DNA of 64,000 bases from Streptomyces cyaneus (GTDB taxonomy: Bacteria; Actinomycetota; Actinomycetes; Streptomycetales; Streptomycetaceae): assembly GCF_004028635.1 (NCBI RefSeq), contig NZ_RQJW01000010.1:300322-364321 (forward strand). Direction: 5' to 3'. Below are positions 26,277-34,226 of this stretch, one piece after another. The notes under the pieces are model-generated. The model was not told the origin of the DNA, made no database searches, and saw only the letters and a program-made list of their open reading frames with translations. The translations under genes were made by a program, and so were the position numbers. Position 1 is the stretch's first letter. Every line of letters begins with the position of its first letter.

Positions 26277-27662
26277 TCAGTACCCGACCCGGAAGGTCGC
26301 GTCCTGCCGGGCCGTGGTCGAGGAGACCGGGTCGATGCGCAGCATGAAGTTCGAGTGGCGGATGTAGCGGGTCGGGAAGTTGTACGAACGGAACGACGCC
26401 CAGCTCGAGTCCGCCAGGCCCGCTTCGCGGTAGAAGGTCGCGTCGGCGGCGAACTGCGAGGTGCCGTCGTTCACGTCCAGCTGGAGCCCGTAGTTGATGT
26501 GCCGGAGGTAACGGGTCGGGTAGTTTGACGACCGGAAGGAGACCCCGGAGCTGTCGGCGAGCCCGGGGACCAGGGTCCACTGCGAGTCCCTGTAGGGCGT
26601 GATCGGGTACTCGTCGAGCTGGGCCACGAAGCTGGCGTGGCGGACGTAACGGCCCGGGAAGTTGTACGACTTGAGCCGGTTCCAGGTCGGGGTGCCCCAC
26701 TTGGCGAGCAGGTTGTTGTACTCGGCCGTGGTGATCGGCGTGATGCCGCAGTGCTTGGAGTTGACCGGCTGGGTGTAGGTCTTCTGGTCGAGGGGGGTCC
26801 AGGTGGCCGAGGCGAGGTCGGTGGACTGCCAGGCGTAGAAGACGCCGTTGGGCCGGTAGTTGTCGCCCCACAGGTACCAGGTGTTGGACGACAGGGACTT
26901 GACGATCGTGGGGGCCTCGGTGTTGCCGTTGTGTGAGGCGCCTTCGTTGGTGCTGAACTCGGTGAAGCTGCCCGGGTCCAGGGTGGTGGATCTGGCTGCC
27001 ACCAGTTTGTCGACCTTCTTGAAGAAGAGGTAGTTGTAGCCGCCCACACCCAGGGCCATGTCGCCGTCGATGACTTCGTATCCGGGGTCGAAGAAGACCT
27101 GCGGGGTGGAGGCGGTGACGAAGTCGCTGGTGTAGTTGACCATGATCACGTTGTGGCCGCTGCCGTTGACCGAGGAGTAGATGACCGCGTACTGGCCGCG
27201 GCCGGCGTCCCAGAACGCCTCGGGTGCCCAGCTGTGGGTTTCCATGCCGTGCAGCTTCATGCGCCGGTAGCCGGTGAACGTGCGCAGGTCGGCGGAGTCC
27301 CAGACGTGGATGTACTGGCTGTTGTAGCTCCAGTTGGTGCCCTTGAGGTCGGTGGCGAGGACGACGAAGGTGCCGTCCTGCTTGCGCAGGACGAACGGGT
27401 CGCGCAGGCCGAGGGCGCCCTCGGTGGGGGTGGCGACGGGGTTGTTCTGGTTGAGGGGCGTCCACTCGAGCCCGTCGGGGCTGACGGCCAGGTGCAGGTT
27501 GTAGTCGGTGCCGGAGCCGCGGTTGTTCGTCTCGGTGAAGTACACCATCGCGTACGCCGAGTCGGCCGCGTGGGCTGTGCCCGTGCCGAGGGTCAGGGCG
27601 AGGGGGACGGCGGCGGTCATGCCCAGGAGGGTGCGGCGGGACAACTGCGGGTTTGCGCTCAT
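26277..27662 (-). CDS. Tat-exported GH43-like arabinan-active enzyme with C-terminal AbfB (CBM42) domain
   Basis: ATG 27662 follows GGAGAG and gives 461 residues. SRRTLLGMTAAVPLALTLG is a Tat leader cut near AHA. The propeller domain (residues ~35-320) shows GLRDPFVLRKQDGTFVVLAT, HSWAPEAFWDAGRGQYAVIY and VIDGDMALGVGGYNYLFF, as in GH43-type enzymes. The last ~140 residues have three repeats of the SYNFPGRYVRH type (SYNFPGRYVRHASF, SSNYPTRYLRHINY, SYNFPTRYIRHSNF), the signature of the arabinofuranose-binding AbfB/CBM42 trefoil. It likely binds and trims arabinose-decorated plant polymers. A promoter and operator are visible upstream. Confidence 0.88.
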   Translation of the reverse strand: MSANPQLSRRTLLGMTAAVPLALTLGTGTAHAADSAYAMVYFTETNNRGSGTDYNLHLAVSPDGLEWTPLNQNNPVATPTEGALGLRDPFVLRKQDGTFVVLATDLKGTNWSYNSQYIHVWDSADLRTFTGYRRMKLHGMETHSWAPEAFWDAGRGQYAVIYSSVNGSGHNVIMVNYTSDFVTASTPQVFFDPGYEVIDGDMALGVGGYNYLFFKKVDKLVAARSTTLDPGSFTEFSTNEGASHNGNTEAPTIVKSLSSNTWYLWGDNYRPNGVFYAWQSTDLASATWTPLDQKTYTQPVNSKHCGITPITTAEYNNLLAKWGTPTWNRLKSYNFPGRYVRHASFVAQLDEYPITPYRDSQWTLVPGLADSSGVSFRSSNYPTRYLRHINYGLQLDVNDGTSQFAADATFYREAGLADSSWASFRSYNFPTRYIRHSNFMLRIDPVSSTTARQDATFRVGY

Positions 27663-27711
27663 CTTGCTCTCCGAGGTGGCGTGCGGGGGTGCCGGAAATT
27701 GCCCGACATTT

Positions 27712-27724
27712 CGAACAAGGTTCG
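27712..27724. promoter_or_regulatory. palindrome CGAAC-N3-GTTCG between promoter and GH43/CBM42 gene
   Basis: CGAAC (27712-27716) and GTTCG (27720-27724) repeat the arms seen at 4523-4535. The outer bases extend the symmetry (TTTCGAAC, GTTCGGGAAA). It lies just downstream of the predicted transcription start, the position expected for a repressor. Confidence 0.6.
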
Positions 27725-27737
27725 GGAAATCGATCAG

Positions 27738-27766
27738 AATGTAGGGTCTGGCCATCGGAGCGTCAA
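27738..27766 (-). promoter_or_regulatory. sigma-70-type promoter of the GH43/CBM42 gene
   Basis: On the minus strand TTGACG (27766-27761) and TACATT (27743-27738) are 17 bp apart. Transcription would begin near 27731, leaving a leader of about 70 nt that contains the palindrome. Confidence 0.6.
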
Positions 27767-27853
27767 CCGTTCTGACGTGCTCTTTGTGGATCCTGTGCCG
27801 CAGGGTGCGAACCGGCGCGCCCCGGGATCTACCTCTGTCGATCCCCGCCGGCG

Positions 27854-27886
27854 CCCCGCCGGGACAGGGGGAGTGTCCCGGCGGGG
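27854..27886 (-). terminator. strong hairpin downstream of the NLP gene
   Basis: CCCCGCCGGGACA (27854-27866) and TGTCCCGGCGGGG (27874-27886) pair over 13 bp with a 7-nt loop, 25 bp past the stop codon of the NLP gene. Confidence 0.8.
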
Positions 27887-27910
27887 ACGGCTCGGGAGGG
27901 GGCCCGTGCG

Positions 27911-28693
27911 TCAGAACGCGGGGACCGATGAGGGCCGGGCCTCGTTGATGTTGTGGACGAGGTTGCCGGCCAGCGGGAAGTTGGCCTTGCCCCAGTCGGC
28001 GTTGGACAGCTTGGTCTGCAGGTCGCTCCTCATCCGGTCCAGGGTGACCAGGCCCGGCTTGTCCCAGCCGCCGTTGCTCCAGGCCTCCGGCACCTCGCCC
28101 CACTTGGCGAAGCGGAAGGCGTGCGTGCCCCCGCCGTCCTTGTGGTAGACGATCTTTACGTGGTTGCCGTCCATGGGCACCTCGTTGATCGGGTGGGTGC
28201 TGAAGTTGCCGTGCCGGGAGGCGGCCAGGTAGCGGGGGCGCTCCTCACCCTGCTTCTGGAAGACCACGACGGACTCCCAGTCGTGACGATGCCCGATGCG
28301 GTCCGTCCCGGCCGTCCCCTGGTCCTTCTCGAAGTAGAGGGCGTAGACGTACGCGCACCAGCCGTTTCTGCACAGCGACTGCGCGTACGTGTTGGCTTTG
28401 CCGAGGTGACCGGCCCGGCAATCGCCGGTGATCGGCCCGCTGTTCTTGAGGCCGCCGTTGAGAGTTCCGTTCGTGTCGATGGCCGCTGCGGGGAAGCAGC
28501 TGTCCGAGTCGTAATCGAACAGCGGCATGTACTTCTTCTGGAAGGCGGTGGCGTTCGGAGTCAGCGGGGTCAGCACGGCGGCGGAGGCGCTGCCCTGCAG
28601 GCCGACGGTCAGCGCGGTGGCGCTGAGCGCGACGAGCAAAGCCTTGCCGAGGCGGCCGCGGGAACTCCTGCTGCGCTTGACTGCGTGGGACAT
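27911..28693 (-). CDS. secreted necrosis- and ethylene-inducing protein (NPP1/NLP family)
   Basis: ATG 28693 is preceded by CTGGAG. The leader (LLVALSATALTVGLQGSASA) is cut near residue 39. The mature protein has the NLP heptapeptide GHRHDWE at residues 134-140, whose His, Asp and Glu bind the divalent cation, and the usual acidic partner region PLFDYDSDSCFP. Four cysteines (66, 92, 108, 113) could form two disulfides. NLPs bind glycosyl-inositol-phosphoceramides and lyse dicot plasma membranes; bacterial members occur in plant-associated species. With the RIP and the plant-wall enzymes nearby it suggests interaction with plants, though cytotoxicity of this copy is not proven. Confidence 0.93.
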   Translation of the reverse strand: MSHAVKRSRSSRGRLGKALLVALSATALTVGLQGSASAAVLTPLTPNATAFQKKYMPLFDYDSDSCFPAAAIDTNGTLNGGLKNSGPITGDCRAGHLGKANTYAQSLCRNGWCAYVYALYFEKDQGTAGTDRIGHRHDWESVVVFQKQGEERPRYLAASRHGNFSTHPINEVPMDGNHVKIVYHKDGGGTHAFRFAKWGEVPEAWSNGGWDKPGLVTLDRMRSDLQTKLSNADWGKANFPLAGNLVHNINEARPSSVPAF

Positions 28694-28949
28694 GTGCTGC
28701 GTCTCCAGTTGCTCGGTCTGCCGGGAATCCGGCGTGGTTCGTGCCGGGAATCGGGAAATCCGGCGGGACGAGACCGAGATTGGAGAGCGGGACGTTGTTC
28801 AGCAGGCCGTTTGGTCAGGGTGAAAAATTTTCGCGCCGAGGATTGGCCGGCCGTTTCCGATGTCGTCACGCACCGCACACCCCGGGGGCGCCTACAACGA
28901 AGGGCCACTGCAGGACGGGGACGACGAAGGGCTTCCGGCGGGACAGTCG

Positions 28950-29160
28950 GCCGTGTGTCCACCGGGCCGAGTGTCCGCCGTGGCGGATGTGGTGCGGCGC
29001 CACGATCTGCTCGTCGTCGCCGATGAGTTGCACGCGGATCTGGTGTACCGGCCGCACCGGCGCCTGCCGTTGGCTGCGCCGACCCCCGAGATGGCTCGGC
29101 GGGCGGTGACCATGACCTCGGCGAGCAAGGCCTTCAACCGGCCGGGCTGCATGGTGCGGT
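28950..29160 (+). pseudogene. internal fragment of a MalY/PatB-type aminotransferase
   Basis: The plus strand encodes VADVVRRHDLLVVADELHAD, LVYRPHRRLPLA and VTMTSASKAFNRPGC. VADELHADL and the PLP-lysine region TSASKAFN are hallmarks of the MalY/PatB C-S lyase group. The beginning and end of the domain are missing, and the right side runs into a decayed STAND NTPase on the other strand. Confidence 0.7.
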
Positions 29161-29199
29161 CGTCGATGCCGCGGCGCGCGGTGGCCGCAGGCTCGCGGC

Positions 29200-29650
29200 G
29201 CCCGGTGCACCGGGCGTAGCAGTCCGCCCGTACGGCGATGCTCACCCGCAGTCGGCTGTCCGGCTCCCGGCGGCGCGCAGCAGGTCGATAAAGCGGGCCC
29301 GCTCCGCACGCTCCCGGCACAGGTGAAGACCTCCTCGAACTGGTCCAGCACCCAGCTCGCCGGCTTGTCCTTCGCCGGGGCCGGCAGATGCCCGTACGTC
29401 GCCACCGGCCACGTGCCCGGCGTCGGCACGCGCAGCACGGCGGGTCGGCCCCGCTTCCCGATTCCCGGCGAAGGGAGGGGAACAGCCCGGCCCGCAGCAG
29501 GGAGGACTTCCACCAGCGGATCCCGGCCGAAGAAAAGGTCACGGTCGTCCGGCTGGAACCGTGCCGACCCCGGTAGGGTGCCCGCCCGTCCTCCTCCGCG
29601 TGGAGCAGAGCCTGAGCGGTGTCCGCCTCATTCCCCGCGTCCCCGCTTCG
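29200..29650 (-). pseudogene. decayed STAND NTPase (P-loop and Walker B region)
   Basis: Pieces in different frames read DGRAPYRG, KSSLLRAGLFPSLRR, WVLDQFEEVFT and LRVSIAVRADCYARC. They correspond in order to APYRGLARY, KSSLLRAGLIPALRQ, WVIVDQFEEVFT and VRVAIAVRGDFYGHC in the intact gene at 15258-18968. Several frame changes make it non-functional. Confidence 0.75.
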
Positions 29651-29764
29651 TGGGTGCGGCCCCGCCGCGCGCGTGGTGTGGATGACAGCGGCGGAAGGGC
29701 GGAGGCCCTGGCCCTGCCCGAACACTGGCCAGAGGCAGGGCCTCCGTGGTTCAGGGGGCAACGG

Positions 29765-30125
29765 TCACCAGTGGAAGTGGAAGGTCCCGTACTCCCGTAC
29801 CTTGATGTTGTCCGCCCAGGAGCAAATGCGTACCGTCGGGCGCCCTCGTCGCCGGCGCGGACGTAGGCATCCACGAAGTCACCGATCCGCCACCGGCGCT
29901 CGACCACACGGATGGGCTGGGCGAACTTCCCCGGCCTGTACCAGGCCGGACGTGTAGGTCATCGAGGTGCTCGAGGAGCGGTGGCCCCCGGCGAGCGACG
30001 CTATCGCGCGGAACGGCTCCTTCTTCGCCTCGCCTCCGATGGTCATCCCGACCGACCACTGGTACGACGTCGTCTTGCTGACGGCCTTGCTGTGGGTGCA
30101 GTTCTGCGGGGCGTTCCACGCGCAC
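29765..30125 (-). pseudogene. frameshifted secreted beta-rich protein
   Basis: Three frames must be joined: WNAPQNCTHSKAVSKTTSYQ then WSVGMTIGGEAKKEPF, next VVERRWRIGDFVDAYVRAGD, and last CSWADNIKVREYGTFHFHW followed by a stop at 29767-29765. The Ser/Thr/aromatic alternation (SKTTSYQWSVG, SSSTSMTYTSG) recalls the putative pore-forming protein at 6733, but direct homology is not established. The N-terminus and signal peptide are missing. Confidence 0.55.
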
Positions 30126-30149
30126 CGGGGGTTACCCGGAGACCGGGGG

Positions 30150-30380
30150 TTACCCGGAGACCGGGTGGCGCTGGAGCAGCACGTCCGGGTCGCCGGCATT
30201 CAGGGTGGCACCGTCGCCGGTGAAGGCGAGGGTGTCGATCTCGTCGCCTGGTGTGGGCAGGTCGCTGCGGAGGAGCCACTGCCCGGCGGTGTCCCCCACA
30301 GGCGCAGGGTGCCGTTGGTCGTGGGCGGGCCGCTGGACCGGACCCGCGTCCGGATCCAGCGGCTTCTCCCGTCGTCCCAC
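30150..30380 (-). pseudogene. internally deleted STAND NTPase: both ends of the gene joined
   Basis: GTG 30380 opens VGRREKPLDPDAGPVQRPAH, the same start as the intact NTPase. Within ~30 codons the text becomes GDTAGQWLLRSDLPTPGDEI and then LLQRHPV, which matches the extreme C-terminus of the intact protein (DTAGQRLLGSDVPTPGDGI, LLQRHPV). More than 1,000 codons are gone. The stop near 30150 removes the last ~35 residues. It lies downstream of S8 copy 2 exactly as the intact gene lies downstream of copy 1. Confidence 0.85.
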
Positions 30381-30472
30381 CGGGCGGCACCTTCCCACCT
30401 TCAACAAGCTGTGGGGGCCGAAGCCAGGTTTCCGCCCGATGTCCCGTCAATCCCGGCCGTGCGTTGCAGCGC

Positions 30473-33400
30473 TCACCGCACCGTGCGGTAGGCGTTGTGG
30501 ATCGTGCCGGCGTAGGTGTTGCCCTCGGTGTCGGCCAGGGAGGTCCGGAAGGAGACGGTGCCGGGCTTCTTCGGGTGGGTGAGGGTCAGGTACCGCTTGC
30601 CGGCGTCGTTCGTGTGGACGGTGACCGGCTTCCAGGTGCGGCCGCCGTCGTATGACACGCGCACGGTCAGCGACTTGAGGTGGCCCTTGGCCGCGGCCGG
30701 GCCCTGGAGCGACAGCGGCACGGTGACGTGGGCGCCCGCCTTGGCGGTGCTGGTCAGGCTCAGCTTCGGGTGGAAGCGGACGACGGAGAGGGGGAAGGGG
30801 ACCCCCTTGGTCTCGCCGTTGTCGCGGGAGGTGAAGGTCCACGCCGCCGCCACGTGGTCGCTGGTCCTGTAGTCCTTGGCGCGGTCGGTGCTGATGGACA
30901 GCCGGTAGCGCGTCGGCGCGGCGGGCAGGCCGCCGTAGACGTTCAGGCAGGTGTCGTCCGTGGTGGAAGTGAAGACCCGGGAGCCGGAGCTGAGCCGGGT
31001 GGTGATGGCGGCCTGGGGGAGGTAGGCCAGGTTGCCCGGGCCGTCGGAGAACATCGGCACGCACACGTAGTAGTACCCGCCGAGCCGTTTGGCGCCGGTT
31101 CCGGACGCCGGCGCTACGGCCGGGCCGTGGACGCCGCCGTTGAGGGCGACCCGGTAGGTGCGGCCCGGCTCGAAACGGCGGGCGGTGAGGAAGGAGACCG
31201 AATCCTCGTTGTGCGAGCCGTTGGCGATCCGGGCGCCCAGGTTCCAGCGCAGACCGCGGTCGGTGCTCAGGTACTGCACGAGAGAGGCGGTCGGGGCCGG
31301 ACGCCGGGCGCCTTCCGAAAAGAGGGACGCCCGGTCGAGCTGCGGCCAGTCGGGGGTGGACCAGCTCACCTGGGGGGCGGTTCCGGCCTGGGGCAGGGCG
31401 GTGGCGACGGAGGTGTTCACCCGGGCCATGCCCCGGGTGGAGGAGAAGGTGCGGTTCAGGCCGGTGAAGAAGGAGCCGGAACGGGTGGTGACCAGGTTGT
31501 ACGTCGGTGAGGTGGCGGTGCGCTGCCAGATCCCGCCGAGCTGGGTGACGAAGGAGTCGGCCGGGGTGCCGGGGCCGACCTGGCCGAGGGTGGTGTCGGC
31601 GTCGACGGTGTTTCCGCCGGCGTAGTCGTAGCCCGACTTGGCGCCGTGGGCCGCGAAGAGGACCTGCGCGTCGCGCAGGGTGGCCCGGCGGTCGGGGGCG
31701 GTGACCTTCACCGGCTTGGCCTTGCGCCCGTCGAAGGTGAGGGCGGTGTCGTGGCCGAGCACGAGGTGGGGCGCCACCATCAGGGCGGTCCTTCCCCGGG
31801 GATCGATGCTCTGGACGTCGATCAGATAGCGGCCCTTGGGCAGCCGCAGGGTGACCGTGCCGTCGGGGTGGTCCTTGTCGTCGTCGAAGGGCGTGTACTG
31901 CTTGCCGGTGTCCAGACCCGCCACGGTGACGCCGGGCCCGTCGTCGCGCTTGCCGTCGCGGCGGGTGACCGTCAGGGTCAGCTTGTACGACTCCACCTCA
32001 CGGATGACGCCCAGGGCGGTGCGCACGCTCTGTCCGCCGCAGGTCGCCGTCACGGCGCCGGAGTAGGCGCCGTCTGCGCCGCCGAGCCGGGTGTCGGCGG
32101 TGACCGTGGCCTGCGCGGTGCCGCCGGCCGGGACGGTGAGCCGGGCCGGGGAGAGCGTGAACATGCCGGTGGGTGCGTTGCCGCCGTCGGGGCCGGTGGC
32201 GTCGGCGGTCAGGTCCAGGGTGAGGGGCTTCGTGCCCGGGTTGCGGTAGGTGAGCGTCCGGGTCACCGGCCGGTCGTCATGGTGCGGCCAGCTCGCGGTG
32301 CCGAAGTCGACGGACGACGGCTCGGTGATGACGTCGGCGCCGGTCGCCCGGGTCAGGTCGACCCGGCCCGCCCCGGCCTCGTACGCGGTGGTGCCGGTCA
32401 GAGGCTTCACCGACGCCGTCAGCGCGGCCTTGATCTGCTCGCCGGTCCAGCCGGGGTGCTCCTGGGCGAGGATCGCGGCGGCGCCCGCGGTGTGCGGGGT
32501 GGCCATGGAGGTGCCCGACATCGACACGTAGCCGGGCGCCACCTCCTCGCCCTCGCTGGTGTGCGCGGCCTGCGCGGCGACAATGTCGACGCCGGGTGCG
32601 GCGATGTCCGGCTTCAGGCGGCCGTCGGCGGTCGGGCCGCGGCTGGAGAAGTCGGCGATCTTGTCGTGGCGGTCCACCGCGGCGACGGTCAGCGCGGCCG
32701 CGGCGGAGCCGGGAGTTCCGAGGGTCGTGTCGGAGGGACCCTCGTTGCCCGCGGCGATCACGAACAGGGCATGGGAGGAGGCCGACAGGTCGTTCACGGC
32801 CTTCTCCATGGGGTCCACCCCTGGGGTGTCGGTGGAGCCCAGGCTCATGCTGACGACCTTGGCGCCCTGCGCCACGGCCCACTGCATACCGGCGATGATC
32901 GACGAGTCGGATCCGACTCCGGTGTCGTCCAGGACCTTGCCGACCAGCAGCTTCGCGCCGGGCGCCACACCCTTGTACTTGCCGTGGCTCTTCGCCCCGG
33001 AGCCGACGATGGTGGAGGCGACATGGGTGCCGTGCCCCTGCCCGTCGGAAGTGGAGCCGGAGTCGGAGAAGTCCTTCGCCTTGAGGATGCTGCCCTTCAG
33101 GTCCGGGTGGGTGGCGTCGACGCCGGTGTCCAGGACGGCCACCTTCACGCCCTTGCCGTCGTAGCCCTTCTTCCAGGCCTCGGGGGCACCGATCTGCGCG
33201 ACACCGCCCTCGGGGTCTGGGGCGCCGTTGTCCTGGGAGGCCGCCGTCTCGACCCGCCCGTCGAGCCACACCCGGTCGATACCGGGCGCGGTGGTCACGG
33301 CGGTGCGGTCGCCGACGGGGTCGGTCAGCGCCCGCCACACGTCGCCGGCGTCCGGCTTGTCGGCGGACAGCGCCTCGCCGCGGATGGCGGGCAGCAGACG

Positions 33401-33925
33401 CTCGACCTCGGCGTCGGCGGAGGCCAGAGCCCGCTTGGTACCGGCCCGGGTGCCGCTGCCGCCCCGATAGGAGACGATCAGCGGCAGCCGACCCAAGTGG
33501 GCGTCGTCGTAGCCGTCCTTGACGAGCTGGGTGACGTCGAACAGGCGGCGGTCCAGCCGTCCGCTGCCCAGCAGCCGGTTCGCGTCCTGCGGGACGACGT
33601 AGGTGTGGCCGGCGAACCGCCGTACGGACAAGCCGATGTGTCCGCGGCCCTTGCCGCGCCGCACATCGGTCACCCGGCCCGTCCCGTCCACGCTCACGGT
33701 GTCGCCGGTCACGAGTGTCACGCGGGCGGCGGCCCGGGCCGAGTCGCTCGCCGCCGCGGCTGACAGGCCCGCCGCCGATGGGCCCGCTGTCGCCGGGGTG
33801 ACGGTGGTGGCGGTGAGCCCGGCCAGCGCCAGCAGGGCCGGTATCCCGTACGCGGCGCCCCGCGCCGTCAGTCTCTTCCTGCTGCTGTCGTGCTTGTTCC
33901 GCAAGGTGCTTTCTCGCTTCCCCAT
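30473..33925 (-). CDS. secreted subtilisin-like S8 peptidase, copy 2
   Basis: The 1150-residue protein from ATG 33925 opens MGKRESTLRNKH like copy 1 and is collinear with it to the C-terminus. The catalytic set is intact: VAVLDTGVDATHPDL (Asp), GHGTHVASTIVG (His), VIAAGNEGP (Asn) and GTSMATPHTAG (Ser). Copy 2 has a ~25-residue insertion in the prodomain (RLPLIVSYRGGSGTRAG) and differs in the C-terminal beta domains, so the copies have diverged and may cut different targets. The start has the same conserved ACCATCCACCGACC lead-in and no clear ribosome binding site. Confidence 0.92.
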   Translation of the reverse strand: MGKRESTLRNKHDSSRKRLTARGAAYGIPALLALAGLTATTVTPATAGPSAAGLSAAAASDSARAAARVTLVTGDTVSVDGTGRVTDVRRGKGRGHIGLSVRRFAGHTYVVPQDANRLLGSGRLDRRLFDVTQLVKDGYDDAHLGRLPLIVSYRGGSGTRAGTKRALASADAEVERLLPAIRGEALSADKPDAGDVWRALTDPVGDRTAVTTAPGIDRVWLDGRVETAASQDNGAPDPEGGVAQIGAPEAWKKGYDGKGVKVAVLDTGVDATHPDLKGSILKAKDFSDSGSTSDGQGHGTHVASTIVGSGAKSHGKYKGVAPGAKLLVGKVLDDTGVGSDSSIIAGMQWAVAQGAKVVSMSLGSTDTPGVDPMEKAVNDLSASSHALFVIAAGNEGPSDTTLGTPGSAAAALTVAAVDRHDKIADFSSRGPTADGRLKPDIAAPGVDIVAAQAAHTSEGEEVAPGYVSMSGTSMATPHTAGAAAILAQEHPGWTGEQIKAALTASVKPLTGTTAYEAGAGRVDLTRATGADVITEPSSVDFGTASWPHHDDRPVTRTLTYRNPGTKPLTLDLTADATGPDGGNAPTGMFTLSPARLTVPAGGTAQATVTADTRLGGADGAYSGAVTATCGGQSVRTALGVIREVESYKLTLTVTRRDGKRDDGPGVTVAGLDTGKQYTPFDDDKDHPDGTVTLRLPKGRYLIDVQSIDPRGRTALMVAPHLVLGHDTALTFDGRKAKPVKVTAPDRRATLRDAQVLFAAHGAKSGYDYAGGNTVDADTTLGQVGPGTPADSFVTQLGGIWQRTATSPTYNLVTTRSGSFFTGLNRTFSSTRGMARVNTSVATALPQAGTAPQVSWSTPDWPQLDRASLFSEGARRPAPTASLVQYLSTDRGLRWNLGARIANGSHNEDSVSFLTARRFEPGRTYRVALNGGVHGPAVAPASGTGAKRLGGYYYVCVPMFSDGPGNLAYLPQAAITTRLSSGSRVFTSTTDDTCLNVYGGLPAAPTRYRLSISTDRAKDYRTSDHVAAAWTFTSRDNGETKGVPFPLSVVRFHPKLSLTSTAKAGAHVTVPLSLQGPAAAKGHLKSLTVRVSYDGGRTWKPVTVHTNDAGKRYLTLTHPKKPGTVSFRTSLADTEGNTYAGTIHNAYRTVR

Positions 33926-34135
33926 AGGTCGGTGGATGGTCCCGAGTCGCGGCCGCCTGCGCGGGCGCATGGGGCGGCCCCGGGCTGCACGAGGGGGGTG
34001 TGAGCCGGGGCCGCCTGAGACCGTCGGCGGGGGGCTGCCGTCGGTCGGAACCGAGTCTTGGACGCGGGGGGATTGGTCAGTAGCCCGTCGCGGGCACTGA
34101 AAAATCGGGGAGAAGTCCTGTTCTCGGGGAGTCTC

Positions 34136-34220
34136 GGCCGTTCGGCCGATTGCGCGGCCCTGCCGCATCGCGGCGTGTGGCCTTTCGGCTGATCCGGCTG
34201 TGCCGGCGGGGGATTAGGGT
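34136..34220. promoter_or_regulatory. paired boxes 43 bp apart plus -10 of the kinase gene, upstream of S8 copy 2
   Basis: GGCCGTTCGGCCGAT (34136) and GGCCTTTCGGCTGATC (34179) repeat the copy 1 arrangement; the first is inside a perfect palindrome TCGGCCG-TT-CGGCCGA. Rightward, TAGGGT (34215-34220) is a good Streptomyces -10 box, ending 6 bp before the kinase GTG, so that transcript should be leaderless. No -35 match exists, and the second box sits where an activator would contact polymerase. The region also serves the divergent peptidase. Confidence 0.6.
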
Positions 34221-34226
34221 CGGGCC

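Noticed and set aside
26251..27465. 404-codon minus-strand frame overlapping the GH43/CBM42 gene
   Set aside because: Off-frame translation rich in Arg/His/Pro; the true frame has the Tat signal and the AbfB repeats.
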